Below the pieces are notes generated by a model, which was given only the letters and a program-made list of their open reading frames with translations, searched no databases and was not told where the DNA came from. The position numbers were made by a program, and so were the translations under genes. Below are positions 1-5,234 of a stretch of DNA of 5,234 nucleotides, in pieces. The stretch comes from Pseudomonadota bacterium. GTDB taxonomy: Bacteria > Pseudomonadota > Gammaproteobacteria > Xanthomonadales > Xanthomonadaceae. The stretch's first letter is position 1. The number at the start of each line of letters is the position of its first letter. The stretch covers positions 1-5,234 of the forward strand of contig JAEWNY010000021.1 of the NCBI GenBank assembly GCA_023461075.1, read 5' to 3'.

Positions 1-79
1 TGCAGCCTTGTCCGGGATTTCACCCGGCGTTTGAATCACGGCGTCTACGGTGGACTGCATGGCCCCGCCGGAGAACGTC
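1..79. other. Left-edge region, coding status unresolved
   Basis: This stretch precedes the lipoprotein gene and has no certain gene. Three readings compete. First, it is the lipoprotein promoter region (annotated separately). Second, a leftward gene starts here: the minus strand is open from an ATG at 60-58 (beginning MQSTVDAVIQTPGEIP) and also from an in-frame ATG at 90-88, running off the window without a stop, but neither start has a convincing Shine-Dalgarno. Third, the end of a rightward gene lies in the frame starting at base 2, which reads AALSGISPGV and stops with TGA at 32-34. A 5-bp hairpin (12-16 with 23-27, six-base loop) is followed only by a short T run, so it is weak as a terminator. 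The sequence to the left of the window would decide. Confidence 0.3.
8..36 (+). promoter_or_regulatory. Candidate sigma70-like promoter for the lipoprotein gene
   Basis: TTGTCC at 8-13 (4 of 6 to TTGACA) and TTGAAT at 31-36 (4 of 6 to TATAAT) are separated by exactly 17 bp. A transcript would start near 43 and give a leader of about 37 bases before the GTG at 80. This rests on pattern matching only. A leftward gene starting at 60 would place this promoter inside that gene, which would be unusual though not impossible. Confidence 0.35.
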
Positions 80-688
80 GTGAATTCCATCAAGAGGCGG
101 CTGCCCGCCGCGATCCTCCCGCTCGCCGTGCTTGCGGCGTGCTCGGATGCACCCGATCCGCCTGCGCCGCAACCACCTGCCGCCGGCACTTCCGCTCCCG
201 CGCCGCAGTCACCGCCGGCTGAGTCTGCCGCGCCCGGTGAGGCTGAGGCGCCGCCGGCTCCGGCCATCCCGGCGCAGGCGGGATTCTCGGCCGGCCCCGA
301 GGTGGGTCAGATCATCCGTGCCAACTGCCGCATGGGGGGCTGCTGGTGGAATCGCGTCGATGCCGTCACGCGTAGCGGACCGGATTCCGCACCGCGTTAT
401 GCACTCACGCTGGCTGGCGGCGAATCCAGCCATGGGCAGGATCCCTACCCGGAGGCCGCGCAGGGCGTCGAGATCGAATGGGATGCCAAGCCGATGCAGG
501 CGACGATCAGCTGTTCTCGCACGGCGCCGAAGACCGCCTTCGATGGCGATGAGCGCATCATCAAGCTCAATCCGCAAGGCGTGTCCGGCGTCGAGCAAGG
601 CGTAGCCAGCCTGTATTTCGCAGTCTGCCACGGCAATGCCGGCCCCGATTCGGAACTCGCGGCAACGTACGGCTACGACGTGAAATAG
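80..688 (+). CDS. Putative outer-membrane lipoprotein, function unknown
   Basis: The product is 202 residues with a classic lipoprotein signal peptide: K5-R6-R7, a hydrophobic core at about 8-18, and a lipobox L-A-A-C ending at Cys21, where signal peptidase II would cleave and lipid would be attached. Ser at +2 suggests Lol-dependent sorting to the outer membrane. I chose GTG at 80 because GGAG at 70-73 lies six bases upstream and the signal peptide then has normal length. GTG at 50 and ATG at 59 would add an unusual N-terminus. Residues 22-67 are a low-complexity Pro/Ala/Glu linker, probably a tether. Residues 68-202 look globular, with four cysteines (83, 88, 145, 183) that could form two disulfides in the periplasm, a CRMGGCWW motif near the start and YFAVCHG near the end. 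I do not recognise the family and assign no function. The gene appears monocistronic, with its own candidate promoter and a terminator 28 bases after the stop. Confidence 0.8.
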   Translation: MNSIKRRLPAAILPLAVLAACSDAPDPPAPQPPAAGTSAPAPQSPPAESAAPGEAEAPPAPAIPAQAGFSAGPEVGQIIRANCRMGGCWWNRVDAVTRSGPDSAPRYALTLAGGESSHGQDPYPEAAQGVEIEWDAKPMQATISCSRTAPKTAFDGDERIIKLNPQGVSGVEQGVASLYFAVCHGNAGPDSELAATYGYDVK

Positions 689-713
689 ACTGCGGCGACA
701 TCCTCCCGCGAAA

Positions 714-742
714 CGAAAAAGCCGGCTTGCGCCGGCTTTTCG
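714..742. terminator. Bidirectional intrinsic terminator between convergent genes
   Basis: GCCGGC at 721-726 pairs with GCCGGC at 731-736 around a TTGC loop. The stem is extended by AAAA (717-720) with TTTT (737-740) and, past one bulged A, by CG (714-715) with CG (741-742). A GC-rich stem flanked by an A run on one side and a T run on the other can work in both directions. It lies 28 bases after the lipoprotein stop and 28 bases after the sodB stop, as expected for a shared terminator of convergent genes. Confidence 0.85.
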
Positions 743-770
743 TGTCAACCGAATCTGCGATGCAGCCGCA

Positions 771-1349
771 TCACTTCATGTTGCCGGCCACGAATTCCCA
801 ATTGACCAGCTTCCAGAAATGCTCCAGGTACTTCGGGCGCGCATTGCGATAGTCGATGTAATAGGCGTGCTCCCAGACGTCGCAGGTAAGCAGGGGCGTG
901 TCTTCGCCGGTCAGCGGCGTCGCGGCGTTGGAGGTGCTGACCAGGGCCACGCTGCCATCCTTGCGCTGCACCAGCCAAGCCCAGCCGGAGCCGAAGGTCT
1001 TGATCGCGGTGTCGGTGAACTGTTCCTTGAACTTGGTGAAATCACCGAAAGCCGCGTTGATCGCATCGGCCAGCTTGCCGCTCGGCTCCTTGCCGCCGCC
1101 GGGCTGCAGGCAGTACCAGTAGAAGGTGTGGTTCCAGACCTGCGCGGCGTTGTTGAAGATGGTGCCATCCGATTTCTTGATGATTTCCTCAAGCGACATG
1201 TCGGCGAATTCGGTGCCGGGAGTCAGCTCGTTGAGCTTGTCCACATAGGCCTTGTGGTGCTTGCCGTAGTGGTAATCGATCGTTTCAACGGAGATGTGCG
1301 GCTCGAGCGCGTTACGTTCGAAGGGCAGTGCGGGCAGTTCGATGGCCAT
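771..1349 (-). CDS. sodB: Superoxide dismutase [Fe]
   Basis: This cytoplasmic enzyme dismutates superoxide to oxygen and hydrogen peroxide. The 192-residue product has the full length of bacterial Fe-SODs (E. coli SodB has 193). Residues 2-82 form the N-terminal helical hairpin domain and about 90-192 the C-terminal alpha/beta domain. Metal ligands are visible as His27, His74, Asp157 and His161, the last two in the signature DVWEHAYY. The gateway Tyr35 and His31 are present in YHYGKHHKAY. Gln70, in AAQVWNHTFYW, is the outer-sphere Gln position typical of iron rather than manganese enzymes; metal preference is inferred, and cambialistic members exist. The start is the ATG at 1349-1347, with AGGAG at 1360-1356 six bases upstream. 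The reading frame is open further upstream, but that extension crosses the intergenic region and resembles no SOD. No signal peptide is seen. The gene is transcribed divergently from grxD and convergently with the lipoprotein gene. Confidence 0.97.
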   Translation of the reverse strand: MAIELPALPFERNALEPHISVETIDYHYGKHHKAYVDKLNELTPGTEFADMSLEEIIKKSDGTIFNNAAQVWNHTFYWYCLQPGGGKEPSGKLADAINAAFGDFTKFKEQFTDTAIKTFGSGWAWLVQRKDGSVALVSTSNAATPLTGEDTPLLTCDVWEHAYYIDYRNARPKYLEHFWKLVNWEFVAGNMK

Positions 1350-1470
1350 GGCTGGCTCCTGTGCGGGGGTGGCTGTGGGGTGATTGGGATGGCGCGGCGG
1401 CGCCGGTACACTATTCATTCTAGAACCCCACCCTGTTGCCGGCCCGTCAAGGGCGGCCGAGGAGCGCCCC
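1350..1470. promoter_or_regulatory. Divergent intergenic region between sodB and grxD
   Basis: These 121 bp must hold start signals for both genes. On the plus strand TTGGGA (1384-1389) and TACACT (1407-1412), each 4 of 6 to consensus and 17 bp apart, make a reasonable grxD promoter with a leader of about 50 bases. On the minus strand TAGAAT (1422-1417) is a 5 of 6 match to a -10 box for sodB but has no matching -35 at the right distance; TTGACG (1450-1445) is a good -35 but 22 bp away. An 8-bp perfect palindrome, TTCTAGAA at 1418-1425, overlaps the sodB -10 candidate and lies near the predicted grxD transcription start. It could be an operator, but a palindrome this short can arise by chance. 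I see no clear Fur box. Confidence 0.4.
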
Positions 1471-1791
1471 ATGTCGGTCACCGACCGCATCAAGAACCAA
1501 GTCGAGTCCCACCCCATCGTGCTGTTCATGAAGGGCACGCCGCAGTTCCCGATGTGCGGCTTCTCCAGCCGCACGGTGCAGGCGCTGAAGGCCGCCGGCG
1601 CCACCGAGCTGCACACCATCAATGTGCTCCAGGATCCCGAAGTGCGCGCCAACCTGCCGCGCTATTCCAACTGGCCGACCTTCCCGCAGCTGTTCATCAA
1701 CGGTGAGCTGATCGGCGGCTGCGACATCACCGTCGAGCTGGAGGAATCGGGCGAGCTGGCGCGCATCGTGTCCGAAGCCGGCAAGGCGTGA
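1471..1791 (+). CDS. grxD: Monothiol glutaredoxin, Grx4/GrxD type (CGFS)
   Basis: A 106-residue single-domain monothiol glutaredoxin, near the usual length of this class (E. coli Grx4 has 115). These proteins bind a [2Fe-2S] cluster in a glutathione-bridged dimer, often with BolA, and pass clusters to target proteins in the cytoplasm; they are poor general disulfide reductases. Visible elements are the conserved Lys21 that contacts glutathione, the active-site motif C29-G-F-S32, the WPTFPQL segment (68-74) carrying the cis-proline at 72, and G82-G-C-D85, which completes the glutathione pocket. The start is the ATG at 1471, with GAGGAG at 1459-1464 six bases upstream; an open frame extends upstream to a TTG at 1384, but without a ribosome site or homology. 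The stop codon overlaps the start of the next gene by four bases, so the two are probably translationally coupled. The divergent neighbour is sodB, whose substrate superoxide damages iron-sulfur clusters. Confidence 0.96.
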   Translation: MSVTDRIKNQVESHPIVLFMKGTPQFPMCGFSSRTVQALKAAGATELHTINVLQDPEVRANLPRYSNWPTFPQLFINGELIGGCDITVELEESGELARIVSEAGKA

Positions 1792-2564
1792 ATCCCGGCG
1801 TGGCTCCCTCGTTGCAAGGCCGCATCATCCTGGTCGCCGGTGCCACCGGCGGCTTGGGCGAAGCGGCTGCGATTGCCTGCGCCAGCGCCGGCGCGACCGT
1901 GGTGCTGCTGGCGCGCAACCTGCGCCGGCTCAACAAGGTCTACGATGCGGTGAAGACGGTGGGCCCGGAGCCGCTGCTCTATCCGATGGATCTGGAAGGG
2001 GCATCGCCCGATGACCACCTGCAGCTGGCCGAACGATTGAAGGAAAGTTTTGGCCGGCTCGATGGCCTGCTGCACTGCGCCGCCGAGTTCCGCGGCCTGA
2101 CCCCGCTCGAATACAGCGACCCGGCCAACATCGCCCGGATCATGCACGTCAACGTCACCGCGCCGATGTGGCTGACCAGCGCCTGCCTGCCGGTGTTGCG
2201 GGCGTCCGATGCGGCATCGGTGGTGTTCGTGGTCGATGACGCCGGCCATGTCGGCAAGCCGTTCTGGGGCGCCTACGCCGCCAGCCAGCAGGCGCGCGCG
2301 GCCTTGGTGCCGATGTGGGCGAAGGAAATGCAAGGCAGTTCGGTGAGCGTGTGCGGCCTGCAGCCGGGGCCGATGCGCACCGGCCTGCGCGCCAAGGCAG
2401 TAGTGGAGGAGGTCGACCCCGACCTGCGCGATGCGGCGGCTTATGCCGGCGATTGCGTGCGTCTGCTCGGTACGGATGCCGATGCCTGGAACGGACGCAT
2501 CCAAAGAATCCTCGCACCGCTGCCGACCCCGAGCCGGGTCGCGTTGCCGACGCTTTCGGCCTAA
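1788..2564 (+). CDS. SDR-family protein related to YciK, with altered catalytic residues
   Basis: A 258-residue Rossmann-fold protein of the classical short-chain dehydrogenase/reductase type, closest in appearance to E. coli YciK. Nucleotide-binding features are clear: G18-A-T-G-G22-L-G24 after beta-1, Arg43-Asn44 after beta-2 (suggesting NADP(H)), Asp68-Leu69, the structural Asn122 in VNV, Tyr163, and P193-G194 with Thr198. Catalytic residues are not: 13 residues before Tyr163, where the Ser normally lies, is Asp150 (GAT at 2235), and the Lys of YxxxK is Gln167 (CAG at 2286; the motif reads YAASQ). The usual NAG after beta-4 is CAA (97-99). It may therefore bind a nucleotide without normal redox catalysis; this is inference. 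The start is GTG at 1788, overlapping the grxD stop as GTGA. The next GTG (1800) has no ribosome site either, and 1788 leaves ten residues before the first strand. It is cytoplasmic, with no signal or membrane segment. Substrate unknown. Confidence 0.88.
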   Translation: MNPGVAPSLQGRIILVAGATGGLGEAAAIACASAGATVVLLARNLRRLNKVYDAVKTVGPEPLLYPMDLEGASPDDHLQLAERLKESFGRLDGLLHCAAEFRGLTPLEYSDPANIARIMHVNVTAPMWLTSACLPVLRASDAASVVFVVDDAGHVGKPFWGAYAASQQARAALVPMWAKEMQGSSVSVCGLQPGPMRTGLRAKAVVEEVDPDLRDAAAYAGDCVRLLGTDADAWNGRIQRILAPLPTPSRVALPTLSA

Positions 2565-2594
2565 GGTGGCGGCCGGACTCCTCGCCCCACAGCC

Positions 2595-3188
2595 ATGACG
2601 ATCGCCTCGGCCGCCCTGCTGCTGTTCCTGATCCTCGACCCGCTGGGCAACGTGCCGGTGGTGTTGAGCCTGCTGCGCTCGCTGCCGCCGCGTCGCCAGC
2701 TGATCGTCATCGCGCGCGAACTGGTGATCGCGCTTGGGGTATTGCTGCTGTTCCTCTGGTTCGGCAAGTACGCGCTGGAGGCCATGCACCTGCGGCAGGA
2801 GTCGGTGTCGATTGCCGGCGGCATCGTCCTGTTCCTGATCGGCATCCGGATGATCTTCCCGCCTGCCGAAGGGATCATGGGCGAGTTGCCGGACGGCGAG
2901 CCCTTCATCGTCCCCGTCGCCATCCCGATGATCGCCGGTCCTTCAGGCATGGCCGCGGTGATGCTGATGGGCACCCAGTACCCCGACCGGATGGGCGAAT
3001 GGAGCTTGGCGCTGGTGATCGCCTGGGCCGCGACCGCCGCGATCCTGATGATGGCGCCGCTGCTCTATCGCCTGCTCGGCCGGCGGGTGCTGACCGCGGT
3101 CGAGCGCTTGATGGGCATGCTGCTGGTGGCCATCTCCGTGCAGATGTTCCTGGACGGGCTGAGCCAGCACTTGGCCCAGCTGCCGTAA
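2595..3188 (+). CDS. MarC-family inner-membrane protein, YhgN-like
   Basis: A 197-residue very hydrophobic protein of the MarC family (formerly UPF0056), matching the length of E. coli YhgN. Family motifs are plain: DPLGNVP (15-21) in the first membrane segment, GGI then LFLIGIRMIFP (75-89), EPFIVP with AIPMIAGPS (102-117), ERLMG (170-174) and QMFLDG (183-188). About six membrane helices fit, roughly at 3-27, 36-58, 70-89, 103-126, 136-158 and 168-189. Members are annotated as NAAT-type (neutral amino acid) transporters on limited evidence, and the older link of MarC to multiple antibiotic resistance was not upheld, so the substrate is unknown. The start is the only ATG after the in-frame stop of the SDR gene (2562-2564) and matches the YhgN N-terminus. 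No Shine-Dalgarno is visible. The 30-bp gap suggests co-transcription with grxD and the SDR gene. Confidence 0.9.
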   Translation: MTIASAALLLFLILDPLGNVPVVLSLLRSLPPRRQLIVIARELVIALGVLLLFLWFGKYALEAMHLRQESVSIAGGIVLFLIGIRMIFPPAEGIMGELPDGEPFIVPVAIPMIAGPSGMAAVMLMGTQYPDRMGEWSLALVIAWAATAAILMMAPLLYRLLGRRVLTAVERLMGMLLVAISVQMFLDGLSQHLAQLP

Positions 3189-3252
3189 GGACCTGACGCC
3201 AAGATTTGCCCATTCAGCTTTGTTCGATGCTGGAACGGTGAGCGGAACGCCA

Positions 3253-3273
3253 AACCCCTGTTTCAAAGGGGTT
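3253..3273 (+). terminator. Hairpin downstream of marC, possible weak terminator
   Basis: AACCCCT (3253-3259) pairs perfectly with AGGGGTT (3267-3273) around a seven-base loop. No T run follows, so it is not a standard intrinsic terminator, but it lies 64 bases past the marC stop and could block readthrough or protect the 3' end. GGAAC (3244-3248) can instead pair with GTTCC (3271-3275), using part of the same right arm, so two exclusive folds are possible. Confidence 0.35.
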
Positions 3274-3333
3274 CCATGCGTCATGTTGCTGTCATGAACG
3301 CTTGATATCGTGTTAATCTGAAGTTAACCCTTC

Positions 3334-3364
3334 GGCCCGGTACTGACTGTCTTCATGCCGGGCC
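3334..3364 (+). other. GC-rich stem-loop in the 5' leader of the receptor gene
   Basis: GGCCCGG (3334-3340) and CCGGGCC (3358-3364) form a perfect seven-pair GC-only stem closing a 17-base loop. It ends 39 bases before the receptor ATG, and most promoter placements put it inside the transcript. It has no T tail, so it is not a standard terminator. It could stabilise the mRNA or regulate translation; this is inference. Confidence 0.5.
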
Positions 3365-3403
3365 TCGTTACGTCCCAGACCACATCTTGTTGAGGCAGAC
3401 GCG

Positions 3404-5234
3404 ATGAATCGCACCCAAACCCTCCGCCGGTCCAAGCTCGCGCTTGGCCTGATCGCCGCCATCGCCGCGGCTCCCGTGTTTGCGCAGAGCACCTCCGCCG
3501 GCGTCGGCGGTCAGGTCACCGCCAACGGCCAGCCGGTCGCAGGCGCCGAAGTCGTGATCACCCACGTCGAATCCGGCACCGTCAGCCGCGTCACTACCGA
3601 TGCCAGCGGTCGCTACACCGCGCGCGGCCTGCGCGTCGGCGGTCCGTACACCATCACGGTGAACAAGTCGGGCGAGGGCAGCGACACCGAGAACAACGTC
3701 TACCTGCCGCTGAACCAGGTCGCGACCGTCAATGCCGAACTCGCAGGCGCCAGTGCAGGCCAGTCGCTCGACACGGTGACCGTGGTCGGCATGGCCGGTC
3801 CGGAAATCTTCAGCCAGAACAAGATGGGCACGGCGACCAACGTGACCCGCGACAGCATCGACAACCTGCCCTCGGCCAACCGCAACATCCAGGACTACAT
3901 CCGCCTTGACCCGCGCATTTCGCAGGTCAGCAAGGCCGACGGCGCGATCTCCGCCGGTGGCCAGAACACCCGCTACAACGCGATCCGCATCGACGGCGTG
4001 AGCGCGAACGACCCGTTCGGCCTGGAATCGAACAACCTGCCGACCGAGCGTCAGCCGGTGTCGATGGACGCCATCGAGGAAATCAACATCGACCTCGCCA
4101 ATTACGACACCACGATCTTCGGCGGCACCGGCGCGGTGATCAACGCGGTGACCAAGTCGGGCACCAACAACTTCAGCGGCAGCGTGTACGGCTCCTTCCG
4201 TGACGGCGACTGGGTGCGCGAGGACCTGCGCGGCGTCAAGTTCGGCGGCTTCAACAGCGAGAAGACCTATGGCGCCACCTTCGGCGGCCCGATCCTCAAG
4301 GATCGCCTGTTCTTCTTCGTCAACTATGAGAAGTTCGTCCGCGATGCTCCCGGCATCAGCTTGACCGACACCCCGTACGGTCGCAGCATTCTCGATACCG
4401 ACGTGGCCGCCGTTCAGGCCGCAGCCACCGCGCGTGGCTTTGATGCAGGCGCCTTGAACGTGCCGGGCAACAAGACCGAGATCGAGGAGTACGCGGCCAA
4501 GATCGACTGGAACATCAACGACGATCATCGCTTCGCGATCCGCTACAGCAACATGGAGCAGACGGTCGCGCGCTTCCCGGGCATGGGCAGCAGTTCGGTC
4601 TCACTAAGCAGCCACTGGTACGACTATCCGAAGACGTTCGAGAGCGTAACCGCCGAGTTGTTCAGCGATTGGTCGCAAAATTTCTCCACCGAGTTCAAGG
4701 TCAGCCGCCGCGACTACGTCGCCGAGCGCGCGCCCTATTCCAACCTGCCGCATATCCGCATCAACGGTTTCGGTGCCAACGGCAGTAATGCGATCCTGCT
4801 TGGCACGGAGCAGAATACCCACGTCAACATCATCGAGACCAACGAGTTGACGGCGTTCGGTGCGGGCATCTTCTACGCCGGTGACCACACCATCAAGTTC
4901 GGTGCCGACTACAGCAAGAACGACGTTCTGAACTTCTATGGCCGCAACCTCAACGGCGTCTATACCTTTGCCAACCTCGCCGACTTTGTCGCGGGCCGCC
5001 CGACCCAGTACCAGCTGCGAGCACCGCGCGCGGGTGGCAGCTACGACGACATCCCGGCGGAATATGTGCTGAAGAACCTGGGCGTGTTCGCGCAGGATAC
5101 GTGGGCGATCACCCCGACCTTCACCCTGATGTTCGGCGTGCGCATGGACAAGCCGAGCTTCAGCGAGCAGCGCCTGTACAACCCGCGCATCCAGCAGCTG
5201 TTCGGCTACGACAACACCAACACGGTGGACAAGG
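3404..5234 (+). CDS. Oar-like TonB-dependent outer-membrane receptor, 3' end beyond window
   Basis: The frame is open from ATG 3404 to the window edge, giving 610 residues plus one base; related Oar-like proteins are typically around 1,000 residues, so a large part of the barrel is missing here. Residues 1-27 are a Sec signal peptide with RR at 8-9, a hydrophobic stretch and cleavage after VFA (A27). Residues about 34-113 form a carboxypeptidase-regulatory-like beta-sandwich (GQPVAGAEV, then DASGRYTARGLRVGGPY). LDTVTVVG at 122-129 is a likely TonB box. The plug follows at about 130-255, with RNIQDYIRLDPRIS, IRIDGVSANDPFG and a GGTGAVINAVTKSGTNNFSGS junction region into the barrel. Beta-barrel strands with aromatic ends (DRLFFFVNYEKF, HTIKFGADYS, NLGVFAQDTWAI) continue to the edge. 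TonB-dependent receptors import large ligands using ExbBD-TonB energy; the ligand here is unknown. GAGG at 3392-3395 supports the start. Confidence 0.93.
   Translation, partial: MNRTQTLRRSKLALGLIAAIAAAPVFAQSTSAGVGGQVTANGQPVAGAEVVITHVESGTVSRVTTDASGRYTARGLRVGGPYTITVNKSGEGSDTENNVYLPLNQVATVNAELAGASAGQSLDTVTVVGMAGPEIFSQNKMGTATNVTRDSIDNLPSANRNIQDYIRLDPRISQVSKADGAISAGGQNTRYNAIRIDGVSANDPFGLESNNLPTERQPVSMDAIEEINIDLANYDTTIFGGTGAVINAVTKSGTNNFSGSVYGSFRDGDWVREDLRGVKFGGFNSEKTYGATFGGPILKDRLFFFVNYEKFVRDAPGISLTDTPYGRSILDTDVAAVQAAATARGFDAGALNVPGNKTEIEEYAAKIDWNINDDHRFAIRYSNMEQTVARFPGMGSSSVSLSSHWYDYPKTFESVTAELFSDWSQNFSTEFKVSRRDYVAERAPYSNLPHIRINGFGANGSNAILLGTEQNTHVNIIETNELTAFGAGIFYAGDHTIKFGADYSKNDVLNFYGRNLNGVYTFANLADFVAGRPTQYQLRAPRAGGSYDDIPAEYVLKNLGVFAQDTWAITPTFTLMFGVRMDKPSFSEQRLYNPRIQQLFGYDNTNTVDK

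Larger units (their letters stand above)
3189..3403 (+). promoter_or_regulatory. Leader and candidate promoter region of the TonB-dependent receptor
   Basis: This 215-bp gene-free gap is less GC-rich in its middle than the flanking genes. A weak promoter candidate is CTGTCA (3289-3294) and GTTAAT (3312-3317), 17 bp apart and each 4 of 6 to consensus; TTGATA at 3302-3307 is a better -35 on its own but lacks a good -10. Two short direct repeats lie here: GTCATG at 3280-3285 and 3291-3296, and GTTAA at 3312-3316 and 3323-3327, each pair 11 bp apart. Such phasing fits dimeric or tandem protein binding on one DNA face. Hairpins at 3253-3273 and 3334-3364 are listed separately. The ribosome site GAGG (3392-3395) is eight bases before the ATG at 3404. 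Confidence 0.4.

Noticed and set aside
1441..1464. Possible transposon or repeat remnants in the sodB-grxD gap
   Set aside because: Only short GC-rich similarity was seen; no inverted terminal repeats, target duplications or transposase remnants are present here or elsewhere in the window.
1350..1652. N-terminal extension of sodB up to 293 residues
   Set aside because: The extension would cover the intergenic region and overlap grxD, resembles no SOD, and the ATG at 1349 has a perfect AGGAG six bases upstream and full-length family alignment.
819..1706. 295-codon plus-strand open frame opposite sodB and running into grxD in another frame
   Set aside because: It is antisense to sodB and out of frame with grxD, with no start signal or recognisable family.
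1662..2789. 375-codon minus-strand open frame across grxD, the SDR gene and marC
   Set aside because: The translation is rich in Gln, Arg, His and Ala without recognisable motifs and spans three well-supported plus-strand genes; it is a GC-bias shadow.
2315..3196. 293-codon plus-strand open frame over the end of the SDR gene and marC
   Set aside because: The product is Arg/Pro/Ala/Gly-rich and out of frame with two genes that have clear family motifs.
3368..4528. 386-codon open frame on the minus strand opposite the receptor gene
   Set aside because: It is antisense to a strongly supported TonB-dependent receptor. Its product is Val/Ala/Asp/Gly/Arg-rich low-information sequence, as expected from the reverse of GC-biased codons.

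Overview
The window looks like a chromosomal housekeeping segment from a high-GC gammaproteobacterium, most likely Xanthomonadaceae/Lysobacterales (Stenotrophomonas, Lysobacter, Pseudoxanthomonas or Thermomonas type). This is inferred from strong G/C third-position bias, an Oar-like TonB-dependent receptor with an N-terminal carboxypeptidase-regulatory-like domain, and an iron superoxide dismutase and CGFS glutaredoxin of proteobacterial type. The genus is not resolved. I see no insertion sequence, phage gene, tRNA, rRNA or CRISPR array.

Layout from left to right. Positions 1-79 hold a plausible sigma70-like promoter and possibly the start of a leftward gene. At 80-688 (+) is a lipoprotein of unknown function with a textbook lipobox, a Pro/Ala-rich tether and a four-cysteine globular part. 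A bidirectional hairpin terminator at 714-742 separates it from the convergent sodB (771-1349, -), an Fe-type superoxide dismutase with all metal ligands. A 121-bp divergent intergenic region separates sodB from grxD (1471-1791, +), a monothiol CGFS glutaredoxin. grxD overlaps by GTGA an SDR-fold protein related to YciK (1788-2564, +). After 30 bp comes a MarC/YhgN-family membrane protein (2595-3188, +). A 215-bp gap with hairpins and helically phased repeats leads to an Oar-like TonB-dependent receptor (3404 to beyond 5234, +), cut by the window edge.

Functionally, sodB and grxD form a divergent pair dealing with superoxide and iron-sulfur/glutathione chemistry. grxD, the SDR gene and probably marC look like one transcription unit. 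The receptor and the lipoprotein are envelope proteins with their own signals.

The most notable feature is the SDR protein. It keeps the Rossmann nucleotide-binding glycines and the active-site Tyr, but the catalytic Ser and Lys positions are Asp and Gln, so it may be a pseudo-enzyme translationally coupled to the glutaredoxin. I do not see a clearly new multi-gene system. The remaining points are modest regulatory or structural observations.
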